A stretch of DNA of 64,000 bases from the NCBI RefSeq assembly GCF_021730395.1, contig NC_069362.1, forward strand, positions 91,094,001 to 91,158,000. Direction: 5' to 3'. The translations under genes and the position numbers were made by a program. The stretch comes from Mercenaria mercenaria (taxonomy: Eukaryota > Mollusca > Bivalvia > Venerida > Veneridae). Positions 46,801 through 56,756 of the stretch are shown here, in pieces; positions within the stretch are counted from its first letter, which is position 1, and every line of letters begins with the position of its first letter. Below the pieces are notes generated by a model that did no database searches, was not told where the DNA came from, and saw nothing but the letters and a program-made list of their open reading frames with translations.

Positions 46801-48125
46801 TGTGACAAACTGCTATTTTTCTAAGTCATTTTACACTTTGATAACTAATACTTAGTTATGGTGTACAAACTCATTCAGGTGTTTGGTAAAATAATGATTG
46901 TAGAGGTTTACATATAGACCAGAGGATTGAATCTTGATCTAGGTCAGTAATCTTTCATGTGTTACCTAGGAGACCACCTGGCACCAAGATGATTCCCTGC
47001 TTATATTAATATAACATACTGTGAAGTCATTGATGTTCATGGGGAACTCATTTTCATGGATTCATGGCTGCGTAAATAACAAAAGGACTTTCTTTGGCGA
47101 GTGGTTATAGGACCAATTTTTGTGAAGGTCCATTCACAAGTATGGCCTCTAGAGAGGTCACAAGGTTTTTCTATTTTTAGACCTACTGACCTAGTTTTTG
47201 ACTGCACGTGACCCAGTTTCGAACTTGACCTAGATATCATCAAGATGAACATTCAGACCAACTTTCATACAGATCCCATGAAAATTATGGCCTTTAGAGA
47301 GGTCACAAGGTTTTTCTATTATTTGACCTACTGACCTAGTTTTTTACGGCACGTGACCCAGTTTTGAACTTGACCTAGATATCATCAAGGTTAACGTTCT
47401 GACCAGTTTTCATGAAGATCTTATGAAATATTTGGCCTCTAGAGAGGTCACAAGGTTTTTCTATTTTTAGACCTACTGACCTAGTTTTTGACGGCACATG
47501 ACCCAGTTTCGAACTTGACCTAGATATCATCAAGGTGAACATTCTGACCAATTTTCATGAAGATTTTGAGAAATATATGGCCTCTAGAGAGGTCACAAGG
47601 TTTTTCTATTTTTAGACCTACTGACCTAGTTTTTGATGGCACATGACCCAGTTTCGAACTTGACCTAGATATCATCATCAAGATGAACATTCTGACCAAC
47701 TTTCATAAAGATCCCACAAAAAATGTGACCTCTAGAGTGGTCACAAGCAAAAGTTTATGCACGCACGGACGCTGCGCGATCACAAATGCTCACCTTGTCA
47801 TTATGTGACAGGTGAGCTAACAAAAAAACAACAACAAAACAATCACTGGAACAAAATCCCAAGGAAATCTATGAATTCATACGCTATTTCATACCCATCA
47901 AATCAATGATTTCACACTACACCTGAGGATGGTTTCTGCTACACTTTTGGCTAATCAGTGAAACTCTTATACAGCAGGAATTATCTGGACTAAGACATTT
48001 TCATTTGGAAATTTTCACAAAAATATCACAGCTTTTCATTCCATATTTCTTCCTTGTTTTGTAGATTGATGCAGATGATCCTGACCATGAGATACGGGAA
48101 GCAAGAACCTATGGACTTGTCATGA
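37871..48125 (+). CDS. INTS15: Integrator complex subunit 15 (C7orf26-like), complete, 6 coding exons
   Basis: Coding exons are 37871-38071, 38886-39095, 39996-40164, 44210-44704, 46599-46644 and 48065-48125. All introns are GT-AG and phases agree (0,0,1,1,2), giving 393 residues, against about 450 in human. Family landmarks: HELQLLEMLC and TQLVSMAISV in exon 2, KLVDDYC in exon 3, IGGLVRWCI and DRLAQIIQVAL in exon 4, then FDIRQVCEGLPQN read across the 46-base exon 5 into LMQMIL in exon 6; these align with C7orf26 as I remember it. INTS15 is a helical-repeat nuclear protein joining the INTS10/13/14 arm of Integrator, which cleaves snRNA 3' ends and attenuates paused polymerase II. The Pro/His-rich vertebrate tail is absent; the protein stops 19 residues after exon 6 begins. 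An acceptor lies seven bases before the ATG, so a noncoding 5' exon exists upstream; a donor-like TATAG|GTAAGG at 37459/37460 is one candidate. Introns hold a LINE, SINEs and pearl-like elements. Confidence 0.9.
38625..38843 (+). mobile_element. SINE (second family), 5'-truncated, in INTS15 intron 1
   Basis: GGGTTTGAGCC (B-box-like), GAATTCTTCATGTTAAGAAG, GGTCGCTGGTTCTACCCAG and AGTTGCAGTAGGATCTATAA match the copy at 39705-39975. Confidence 0.65.
39425..39443 (-). repeat. Family E 5'-end fragment
   Basis: CTCAAAAGCAGCTCTAG is the exact complement of the 5' end of the element at 33319. Confidence 0.5.
39705..39975 (+). mobile_element. tRNA-derived SINE (second family) ending just before INTS15 exon 3
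   Basis: Head: CATGGCTGAATGGCTATGG (A box) and GTGGGTTTGAGCCTCAC (B box). Body: GTGGTTCTACCTAAATGC, GGGGCACCCTGGGTCTTCC, AGTTGCAGTATGACCTATAA. It stops about 20 bases before the exon 3 acceptor at 39995, so it supplies sequence close to the branch-point region. Confidence 0.75.
40457..41110 (+). CDS. LINE N-terminal ORF: signal-like leader, 2A-like peptide, PHD finger
   Basis: The 217-residue ORF begins with a hydrophobic leader (residues ~8-20, LCLFIFIVAHYIF) and a plausible signal cleavage after CSA (residues 22-24). DIEPNPGP at residues 81-88 (40697-40720) matches the D-[VI]-E-x-N-P-G-P 2A 'stop-go' consensus, preceded by Leu/Phe-rich sequence as in known LINE 2A peptides. A complete C4HC3 PHD finger follows: C99, C102, C115, C118, H123, C126, C146, C149, with the usual Trp at 144. 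The tail is Ser/Pro-rich and ends at TAA 41108-41110. A second frame overlaps the end (PKASSTPIPKKKKVTPK) and runs straight into the endonuclease, so one frame change between about 40960 and 41100 separates the two parts; in an intact element they may have been one polyprotein. By family precedent 2A cleavage would release the leader segment. Confidence 0.8.
   Translation: MELRLTSLCLFIFIVAHYIFPCSANQSNLLCDHFCPKSSIVGISVANVLKTVIPSRKHKENPSASKTSLFLFCLLACQTPDIEPNPGPPGASCPTQYPCGICSQNVSWSQKGILCDNCETWFHTDCEGIGSHTYDKLSDSKFSWYCQQCGSLNHSSSLTESLDTLSDTSYYSPLSHDHSKVSFSLNSSSFLHEPTQKPQRPHLPQSLKRKRLLPNLN
41068..43845 (+). pseudogene. LINE endonuclease and reverse transcriptase, broken
   Basis: Endonuclease motifs are in order: LTVLNINCRSVKN (~41127), LTETWLKPD (~41218), GDFN (41539-41550), TLDLFFTN and SDHD (41758-41769). 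RT motifs follow: HKASGSDELSP, KPSNYRPISLT, QHGFRSGHSS, MDFSKAFDKV, SGVSQGSVLGP and FADDT (43106-43120), then KYLGITISKDL and YVRPQLEYCSSVWHP. The C-terminal segment IPTRNLNYLIP / PRTIRLWNSLP / FRERLAVV ends near 43840. The reading frame changes near 42300 and near 42785; an in-frame TAG at 43193-43195 sits between LISLET and EKTWSMEF, and another stop follows WQKTPH near 43532, with a further frame change near 43670. With at least five breaks this copy cannot make active RT. Confidence 0.88.
44848..45238. repeat. Tandem duplication of ~200 bp in INTS15 intron 4
   Basis: TGGACGTCCACTTATCTTG at 44961 and 45161, and CATCATGAAGTAGGCC about 200 bases apart, show two copies in direct repeat with few differences. 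Confidence 0.8.
45254..46490 (-). mobile_element. Pearl-like element, reversed, in INTS15 intron 4
   Basis: The 3' terminus is at the left: AGCTCACCTGAGCAATGCTTAGGGTGAGCT, then GTGATCACGCTATG and TCCGTTTGTTCGTCCGTCC (complement of the ACGG tract). Four core units (CATGGCCGCCAGAGGGTGTGG, TCCTCCAAAACCA) run rightward and fade near 46490 without a clear 5' hairpin. Confidence 0.68.
47020..47082. repeat. TACTGT MITE fragment
   Basis: TACTGTGAAGTCATTGATGTTC and GGGGAACTCATTTTCATGG match the right end of 4508-4692 in reverse. Confidence 0.5.
47098..47820 (+). mobile_element. Pearl-like family A, 5'-truncated, in INTS15 intron 5
   Basis: About four 145-bp A units (GGCCTCTAGAGAGGTCAC, GACCTACTGACCTAGTTTTTGAC), a short ACGCACGGACGCTGCGCGATCAC tract and the terminal hairpin ending GGTGAGCTAA. 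Confidence 0.8.
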
Positions 48126-48398
48126 GACAGTTCTCTTCATATCATCCAGAATCACTTTTACATGTGCCAGGTTTCATGTGCAATGTATTGAAATAAATTG
48201 CTACAAGTATTTTAAGAATTTGTTTTTCTTTACAGTCACTTTGCATTTAAGATGGTGAATAACATTTTATGAAAATAGTTTTTGCTGTACAGTCAAATTC
48301 TGTTCCCTCCAACTTGTGGGGCCTGTGTTAAAGCAGTGTCATATATAATTAGACAAGACTTACATGAGAATCATTTATGCATGTTACTACATATCTTA

Positions 48399-49732
48399 TT
48401 AATCCCCCGCCGTGGCGGAGGGATTGTAGGAATGGTCTGCGTCTGTCCGTCCTTCCTTCCGTCTGTAACAAAATCGTGTCCGGTCCATATCTCCTAAACC
48501 CCTTGAAGGATTTTCATGAAACTTGGGTCAAATGATCACCTCATCAAGACGATGTGCAGAACCCATGAGTCAGCCTTGTTGGTTCAAGGTCAAGGTCACA
48601 ACTCAAGGTCAAAGGTTTGGGTCTGCCATTTTGTGTCCGCTCTATATCTCATAAACCCCTTGAAGGAATTTTATAAAACTTGGGTCAAATGATCACCTCA
48701 TCAAGACGATGTGCAGAACCCATGAGTCAGCCATGCCGGCTCAAGTTCAAGGTCACAACTTAGGGTCAAAAGTTTTGAGCCTTCCATTTTGTGTCCGCTC
48801 TATATCTTCTAAACTCCTTGAAGGATTTTCATGAAACTTGGGTCAAATGATCACCTCATCAAGACGATGTGCAGAACCCATGGGTCAGCCTTGTCGGCTC
48901 AAGATCAAGGTCACAACTCGAGGTCAAAGGTTTGAGCCTTCCATTTTGTGTCCGCTCTATATCTCCTAAACCCCTTGAAGGAATTTTATCAAACTTGGGT
49001 CAAATGATCACCTCATCAAGACGATGTGCAGAACCCATGAGTCAGTCATGCCGGCTCAAGGTCAAGGTCACAACTTAGGGTCAAAGGTTTGAGACTTCCA
49101 TTTTGTGTCTGCTCTATATCTCCTTGAAGGATTTTCATCAAACTTGGGTCAAACAATCACCTCATCAAGGTGATGTGCAGAACTTATGAGTCAGCCATGT
49201 CGGCTCAAGGTCAAGGTCACAACTGAAGGTCAAAGGTTTGAGCCTTCCATTTCGTGTCCACTTTATATCTCCTAAACCCCTTGAAGGAATTTTATAAAAC
49301 TTGGGTAAAATGATTACCTCATCAAAACGATGTGCAGAAATTATGAGTCAACCATGCCAGTTCAAGGTCAAGGTCACAACTGAGGGTCGAAGGTTTGAGC
49401 CTTCTATTTTGTGTCCACTCTGTATCTCCTAAACCCCTTGAAGGATTTTCATCAAACTTGGGTCAAATGATCACCTCATCAAGAACTCATGAGTCAGCCA
49501 TGTCAACTCAAGGTCACAACTGAAGGTCAACGGTTTCAGCTCTGTATCTCATAAACCCCTTGAAGGATTTTCATGAAACTTGGGTCAAATGATCACCTCA
49601 TCAAGACGTTGTTCAGAATTCATGAGTCAGCCATGTCAGTTCAAGGTCAAGGTCACAGCTGAAATCAAAAGTTTACCCTTTCACTATCCATTGCAGTGGC
49701 GGGGGATTTAGCTGTCTTTCAGACTGCCTTGT
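48399..49732 (-). mobile_element. Pearl-like family G, complete, reversed, downstream of INTS15
   Basis: On the - strand it starts ACAAGGCAGTCTGAAAGACAGC (49732) with ATCCCCCGCCACTGC next. About eight units follow (complement of GAACCCATGAGTCAGCC, GGTCAAATGATCACCTCATC), then a GACGGAAGGAAGGACGGACAG tract and the complementary end CCTCCGCCACGGCGGGGGATTAA. It begins about 270 bases after the INTS15 stop codon. Confidence 0.78.
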
Positions 49733-49869
49733 TAAGTAACTAATTAGGAATATTTGAAATTGCTAAAAAATATACTTTTTTATTTTACAGTTTATACTTA
49801 ATCAATCACAAATACACCATTACTAAATTGCAATTTGTTGTAAGAAGAGTTGAAGCATTATAGATCAGG

Positions 49870-50065
49870 TTAACACTTACCCTGCTAAATTTCTATTATG
49901 AACTTGTCCATCTTTCAGTTTGGACAGTACCATTAACTGTGAAAAGGGGTGCTTACCAAAAAGATACTGACTGAATGGCGAACAGTGCAGATCTTGATCA
50001 GACTGCATGGATGTGCAGGCTAATCATGATCTACACTGATCACTTGTCAGCATGATAAGGGTTAA
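49870..50065. mobile_element. 196-bp MITE
   Basis: TTAACACTTACCCTGCT at the left mirrors AGCATGATAAGGGTTAA at the right. The interior GCGAACAGTGCAGATC...CTGCATGGATGTGCAGGC is characteristic of a common clam MITE. Confidence 0.65.
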
Positions 50066-50427
50066 GCATCGAAATCTAGAATTGTACATTTCTGAAGTTT
50101 TTGGTAAACTTATTATTACATTTTATCTAATTAAGTAAACAGCAGTACAGCTGGAAAACATCAGGGTTCTTGGATTAATGTGAAAGTGTTTTTGTATATT
50201 TGGACAAGTGCAGTATGAGTATGGTAATCGATTATCATTGTAGAAAGAAGAGTCACTGAAATTTGCTTAGTTAGGAAATTTTGCAGAATCAGGAAAACAA
50301 AACATAATTTTTTTCTTTTTTTATAGCCAACAATTCACAAACATTTTACAGCACATTCAATCAAGAAAAAAAATAGTTAACATTTCTTAACATAACAATG
50401 AATTTCAGCATTGTCCTGACACAACTG

Positions 50428-51524
50428 TCAATCATATCTAGAATGTTCACAAAATACACTGGTCCACTCTCCAGCAGCCTTGTCTGGACTTGTGCTGCCC
50501 CCTGTTGGTGATGTCATCTCTGGAGTAGTCTGCTCATTATCTTCTGCTTCTAGACTGATCTTGATTGACTTGGCTGTAGATTGTACCTGCAATAGAAAGA
50601 ATAACATTTAGAAACATTTCATTATAATTATACAAAAAGTCACAGCATAATTATACTTACTATAAACAAAATTGGAGTAAAAACATTATTCAGTTCAACA
50701 GTAAAAACCACTGATGAACTCTGGTAGGACCAAAATGGTATCTGGATAGTGTTATTTCAATTTCTCCACCAACATGATCTTTCATAAAATTTTAGGAAAA
50801 GTGTGTGTGACAATTGCAATTCATAATTGGAATATGTATTACCGACAGTGTGGGAGGTTCAGGGTTCGATCCCTGACCGCGTCATACGACGTAAAAAATG
50901 GTACTGGTGGCTTCCTCACTTTGCGCTCAGCATAAAGAGGATACCGCTAAGACGGTGTCAGTTTAATGTGACTGGGTGGGGTGTCAGGTGATGTGGCATT
51001 GTGCTCAAGCAGACACCATGGGCTATGACTGAAAAATACATTAAACACGAACATACACACACACTAACTTAACTTACCTCAGCCCACTTCCTGTTGGAAT
51101 ACTGTTTGTACATGTGACACACTCCCTCACTGACTGATAGACGTAGAAGCAGACACAGATGCTGAAACTTGTTATCTTCTATAGCTGACATCAGGCACTG
51201 CTGACCTAGAATGGTAATACCACTGTCTGAAAAATAAAAATAAAACATTTAATAAGAGATGAGTGTATACATCCACAACAGAGAGATTTAAAAAAAAAAA
51301 AAAAAAAAATCACTATGCATATTATTTATTGTAAAGCAGACGAGTTCAGTTTTCATGTCTGTATTAACATCAATGTGATTTTTTTTTAAGTTACTACAGT
51401 ATTTATCATGAATTAAAGATGCTCAGTAAAACATTTCTTTACCTAACTGAGAGACTGTTTTGTCACTGTTGTGTAAAGCCACCAGCTGGTTGCGTAGAGT
51501 TGAAGCTGCTGTCATGACATCCAT
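50428..51524 (-). CDS. Unrecognised 129-residue protein, three coding exons
   Basis: I do not recognise this gene. Exons in transcript order are 51524-51443 (ATG, 27 codons + 1), 51226-51078 and 50586-50428 (TGA 50430-50428). Splice sites are canonical (TTAG|GTAAAG, TTTCAG|ACAG, GAG|GTAAGT, TTGCAG|GTAC) and phases 1 and 0 join one open frame. The first ~77 residues look like amphipathic helices (TLRNQLVALHN, HLCLLLRLSVSEGV); the last ~50 are Ser/Thr/Pro/Gly-rich and acidic, ending HSRYD. No transposon motif is visible and codons look ordinary. The start is uncertain: the same frame stays open upstream to about 51596, where ACTAGAGAACAAAA is duplicated, so this exon could extend or be joined from an upstream exon. 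It could be a small independent protein or the C-terminus of a larger one. Confidence 0.6.
50838..51050 (+). mobile_element. SINE (third family) in an intron of the unnamed - strand gene
   Basis: CAGGGTTCGATCCCTGACC is a perfect T-arm with B box; the body includes GGTGGCTTCCTCACTTTGCG and a tail CATTAAACACGAACATAC. The A box appears lost or diverged. Confidence 0.6.
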
Positions 51525-51865
51525 GTTTATAATTGTTTTGTTCTCTAGTGTATTATTGATGGTACTTTTGTTCTCTAGTATAATGAGGTCTTCTAGTCAG
51601 CTTGGTATAATTCTGCTCAATGTGTTTCTCTACAAAGTCAAAGTGTTTTGGCTTGGGTCTGTTGTCTGGTCAGTATTTATTGGGAAATCTTCCCATTGTT
51701 TTACAGTTTGCATTTTAATTGTCTTACCAGTTTACTTTAATGAGTTGAACACAGCTTACAGTGAACAAACAATTAACTTAGATGTTTATAACATCAAAGA
51801 AAGATCAAACAGAATTAATAACTAATTAAAATCATTAACACACTAATCTCTCTTAATACATTGAT

Positions 51866-52430
51866 TTAAAAATGTAATTTAAAGCAGTTGTGAATAATTG
51901 CTAATTTAAAGAGAATTCCTATAGTTTTTTTTATTTCATAGATTTTTTTCAAATTCACATATCTGATAGGAAATTTTGTACTGAAAACAGTGAACAAATA
52001 AAAAAAATGGGTCACCAGGCTCGTTTTTGTGAAAAATTGTTTTGAACACACCCACTGTTGCTGAAACTGCTAGAGATTTTTCAACATTTTCATAATTTTC
52101 AGCTTTTTTTTTATAAATACCAACAAAAACATAAATCAAGACAGCACAATAAGGTTTATATATTTATTTCATATCATAGTCATATTTGTAATATAATATC
52201 ATTACAATGATGGGTACAAATGAAAAAAAAAATCTTGTTTATTCACTTTTGTGAACTTTTTTCAATGAAAAATACTCGTAGTAAAGAATTTATTTTTTTT
52301 AATTTTGAAATAAATGTTTCATAGAATTTTTTTCTGTTTTCTTTGTGTATAGATAATTGTATTCTGAACATAAAAATGGCAAAAGAAGTATGGGTCACCA
52401 GGCTAAATTGTATGTTAAGACCTGGCCTCG
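51866..52430. repeat. Diverged direct repeat sharing GGGTCACCAGGCT
   Basis: GGGTCACCAGGCT follows AT-rich TTCATAGATTTTTTTC at about 52010 and again at about 52391; the blocks are loosely alike. The frames on the - strand look like chance in AT-rich DNA. Confidence 0.35.
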
Positions 52431-52433
52431 CTT

Positions 52434-52575
52434 TCACTAACGTTCTCAAAGTGAGAAAATTCTCAGCTCAAGATTTTCTCAGAATTGTCTGAGAATTGTC
52501 TCAGCTGAGAAATTTCTCAAGTTGGCTTTCACTAAACTTTTTCTCAAGTCTTGAGAATTTTCTCAGCTGAGCCGT
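52434..52575. mobile_element. Fragment of an element with TTCTCAGCTGAGAA words
   Basis: GCTTTCACTAA occurs twice, each followed by TTCTCA/TGAGAA words (TCTCAGCTGAGAAATTTCTC, TTGAGAATTTTCTCAGCTGAG). The opposite terminus was not found, so it is probably truncated. Confidence 0.5.
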
Positions 52576-53743
52576 AATTTTTTAAGACATTAGCGGCCAA
52601 ACATCCAAGGAGCCGCATGAACTTGCCCACGAACACAAGTGCTTAGTTGGGGCAGTGGATTTATTCATTTATTGAGACGAAATGAAGCGTTGAGAAATGT
52701 TCATAAACAACATGTACAGTTTCGGGATATATCCAAATTGTATGTGTGTACAAAGGTATGGCAGTGTATTTTCAATATTATAATTAATCAGCTTCAGACC
52801 TGTCACTTTTGAACCAATCAAACACACAGTTGAGGGTACTTTGTCATATTGCATGTGTTTTCTTTACCAAATACTAGATGATTTGAAAGGAGTTATTGTC
52901 TTATCAATACAAAGTGAATTGTCTAACATTATATGAACAATACCGTCTTTGTACTAAAATGCGCTGTCAAAACACAGCCACAAATGGCAAGTTGCATGAT
53001 ACATGCCAGGCATGATACATGTCAATACAACATAAACCAGTATCAACATTTGATTACTGATACAAATTATTGAAAGATGTTATTTTATACAAGATTCCTC
53101 ATATTTAAGATTGTCTATCACATGTTTGAAACTTTCAACAAATGTTGACTTCACTTCACTTTTTTTCATAGATAGTATCGGCTGCACAGAAAGATGCGCA
53201 TAAAAAACTGTAGGAATTCCCCTTAAAATAAGAAAATTAGATTTGTTTTATTTGGTTAAAAACAAATTTCCTTTGTTATTTTTTTTCTTTAAACATTTAG
53301 ATTTTTTCTCTACTTTTTTAAATGATAATGTCTTCAGTGCAAAGATAACAGTATAAATTCCAGAGTTCCAGGCTTGGAACAGTTTTTTTCATATTTCATA
53401 AGCCTTGAATATAAATAAAAATAACTTATTTTCTTTCGTTTCGTTTCCCAAAGTATAATTACCATGTTAGTTAACTTTGAGAAACAGAACAGAGTGGTGT
53501 AGAAACTACAAATGAAAATATCTATTTTGCAGAAATTATTGCAAAATGTACATATGCACTTTAATAAGATTTTCTAGAAAGAAAAACTCAACAACATAAA
53601 TTGTGTATTAAACAGGCTACATGAAATAAGTCTATGCCCCATGTGATGCCCCAATGTTTGTTCCAATCCGTTTCATTCCGTTCCGCAAAGTATAAATAGC
53701 CGGTAGAACTATATTAGAAAGTGCAAACATCAGACTAACTAAA
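52576..53743. other. AT-rich, no feature recognised
   Basis: No supported exon or repeat boundary. Confidence 0.4.
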
Positions 53744-55490
53744 ACAAGAGGACCATGATGGTCCTGAATCGCTCACCTCTTCCCACATGACTCAGTTTTG
53801 AGTATTACGTCGTTTTTTCTATTATTTGACATAGTGACCTAGTTGTTGAGCTCATGTGACCCAGTTTTGAACTTGACCTAGATATTATCAAGATAAAAAT
53901 TCTGACCAATTTTCATGAAGATCCATTGAAAAATATGGTCTCTAAGAGAGGTCACAAGGTTTTTCTATTATCTGACCTATTGACCTAGTTTTCGAAGGTA
54001 TGTGACCCTGTTTTGAACTTTACCTAGATATCATCAAGGTGAACATTCTCACTAATTTTCATGAGTATCTCATGAAAAAATAGGCCTTTAGAGAGGTCAC
54101 AAGGTTTTTCTATTTTTATACCTACTGGCCTAGTTTTTGACTGTACATGACCCAGTTTCGAAACTGACCTAGATATCATCAAGGTGAACATTCAGATCAA
54201 TTTTCATGAAGATCCATTGAAAAACATGAGAGGTCGAAAGATTTTAATAATTTTAGACCTACTGACCTAGTTTTTGACCGCAGTTGACCCAGTTTCAAAC
54301 TTGACCTAGATATCATCAAGATGAACATTCAGACCAACTTTCATACAGATCCCTTGAAAAGAATGGCCTCTAGAGAGGTCACAAGGTTTTTTTATTATTT
54401 GACCTACTGACCTAGTTTTCTTATTGCACATGACCCAGTTTCAAACTTGACCTAGATATCATCAAGATGAACATTCTGACCGATTCGTATGGAGATCCAT
54501 TCATAAGTATGGCCTCTAGAGAGGTCACAAGGTTTTTCTATTTTTAGACCTACTGACCTAGTTTTTGACCGCACATGACCCAGTTTCGAACTTGACCTAG
54601 ATATATTCAAGATGAACATTCAGACCAACTTTCATACAGATCCCATGAAAAATATGGCCTCTATAGAGGTCACAAGGTTTTTCTATTATTTGACCTACTG
54701 ACCTAGTTTTTGACCGCATGTGACCCACTTTCGAACTTGACCTAGATATCATCAAGGTGAACATTCTGACCAACTTTCATGAAGATCTCATGAAATATAT
54801 GGCCTCTAGAGAGGTAACAAGGTTTTTCTATTTTTAGACCTACTGACCTAGTTTTTGACCGCACATGACCCAGTTTCGAATTTGACCTAGATATCATCAA
54901 GATGAACATTCAGACCAACTTTCATACAGATCCCATGAAAAATATGGCCTTTAGAGAGGTCACAAGGTTTTTCTATTATTTGACCTACTGACCTAGTTTT
55001 AGATGGCACGTGACCCAGTTTCGAACTTGACCTAGATATCATCAAGATGAACGTTCTGACCAATTTTCATGAAGATCCATTGAAATATATGGCCTCTAGA
55101 GAGGTCACAAGGTTTTTCTATTTTTAGACCTACTGACCTAGTTTTTGATGGCACGTGACCCAGTTTCGAACTTGACCTAGATATCATCAAGATGAACATT
55201 CTGACCAATTTTCATGAAGATCTTGTGAAATATATGGCCTCTAGAGAGGTCACAAGGTTTTCCTATTTTTAGACCTACATACCTAGTTTTTGACGGCACG
55301 TGACCCAGTTTCGAACTTGACCTAGATAACATCAAGATGAACATTCTGACCAACTTTCATAAAGATCCCACAAAAAAATAAATGTGACCTCTAGAGTGGT
55401 CACAAGCAAAAGTTTACGGACGGAAGAACGGAAGACGGACGCTGCGTGATCACAAAAGCTCACCTTGTCACTATGTGACAGGTGAGCTAA
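53744..55490 (+). mobile_element. Pearl/HINE-like element, family A, complete
   Basis: ACAAGAGGACCATGATGGTCCT start, about eleven 145-bp units, a GGACGGAAGAACGGAAGACGG tract and CACCTTGTCACTATGTGACAGGTGAGCTAA split over the terminal hairpin. It is mirrored by the reversed copy at 56757-58364. Confidence 0.87.
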
Positions 55491-55834
55491 AAAAATGGAA
55501 CATGAAACTCCAGACAATATGTGCATGATCAAAAAAGGGGCACAATTCTAGAAGAAACTACAGCTATTGCTAACTCTGATTAATACTGTTTTGTGAGAGG
55601 AAAGAACGCAATCATGTTGTACAAAAATAAATTGAAGGTCATGGGGAGGGAGAATCTAAGGCGACTTTGACCTTTAAAAAGGCAAGTTAAATATGATTTC
55701 CTGTGGTCAGAAGATGACCCTTAATAGCGCTTTTGAGCGTTTATTTTATAGATGAAAAGAGCGCTATAAAAATCTGGTAAATAATAATAAGAATATTCTT
55801 AGGGTCAGTTGGTCGAAAGGAAAGGTCACAATGA

Positions 55835-56755
55835 CCTTGAACATAAATAGCTTATATTTGTAACTTTTTTATTACTGGTTGTAGGGAACAAGAGCTGTCG
55901 GAGGACAGCAACGCTCGACTATTCAACAGCCTTGTCAGTTGAATGAATACAAGTCGAAAAAGGGCATAGTTTTGTAAAAATGGAAAAAAGGGTTATGGAA
56001 CCTTCATAGTGCTTATCAGCTCATAAAGTGAACAAGTGAAGTTTCAATCCTTTCCCTAAGTGGATACTGAAATACAAGCTTACATACAAAAACTTAACCA
56101 AAAACTGCTAAGTCGAAAAAGGGGCATAATTTAACAAAAAAAGAAAAGTAGAGTTATGGGACCTACACAGTGCATGTCAGATCATGACAGTGAACAAGTG
56201 TGTGAAGTTTCAATCCATTGCCATTAGTGGGTACTGAGATACCAGCTTACATACAAAACCTTAACCAAGAATTTCTAAGTCGAAAAAGGGGCATAATTTT
56301 GTAAAAACGCAAAATAGAGTTATGGAACATGTGCAATATAGGTCAGTTTATCACAGTGAATAAGTGTGTGAAGTTTCAATCCATTCCCACAAGTGGTTAC
56401 TGAGAAACCAGCTTACATACAAAACCTTAACCAAGAATTTCTAAGTCGAAAAAGGGGCATAATTTTGTAAAAAAGCAAAATAGAGTTATGGAACCTGTGC
56501 AGTGTAGGTCAGTTTATCACAGCTAATAAGTGTGTGAAGTTTCAATCCATTCCCACAAGTGGTTACTGAGATACCAGCTTACATACAAAACCTTAACCAA
56601 ATCGGGACGCCGATGCAGACGCAGACGCCGACCCATGAGTGAGTCCAATAGCTCTACTATTCTTTGAATAGTCGAGCTAAAAATCAAGACCACTTTTCTG
56701 TAGTACAACATGCATGTTACATCCAATATTCAGGTGTATTTTAATATTTTTCTTT
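55835..56755 (-). repeat. Dispersed repeat R1, reversed, split by the B1 element
   Basis: Left part 55843-55887 (TTGTAACTTTTTTATTACTGG, TTGTAGGGA), right part 56681-56745 (CAAGACCACTTTTCTGTAG, CATGCATGTTACATCC, AGGTGTATTTT). Confidence 0.6.
55888..56680 (+). mobile_element. Pearl/HINE-like element, family B1, inserted in repeat R1
   Basis: ACAAGAGCTGTCGGAGGACAGC start, four units, GACGCAGACGCCGAC tract, end CTTTGAATAGTCGAGCTAA. It splits a reversed R1 copy at GTAGGGA | AAAATCAAGACC; the uninterrupted R1 at 16100-16275 shows the joined site. Confidence 0.87.
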
Positions 56756-56756
56756 T

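Noticed and set aside
51460-51825. 121-codon + strand frame
   Set aside because: Antisense to the first coding exon of the unnamed - strand gene, and leucine/valine-rich by reading AT-rich DNA; no splice or homology support.
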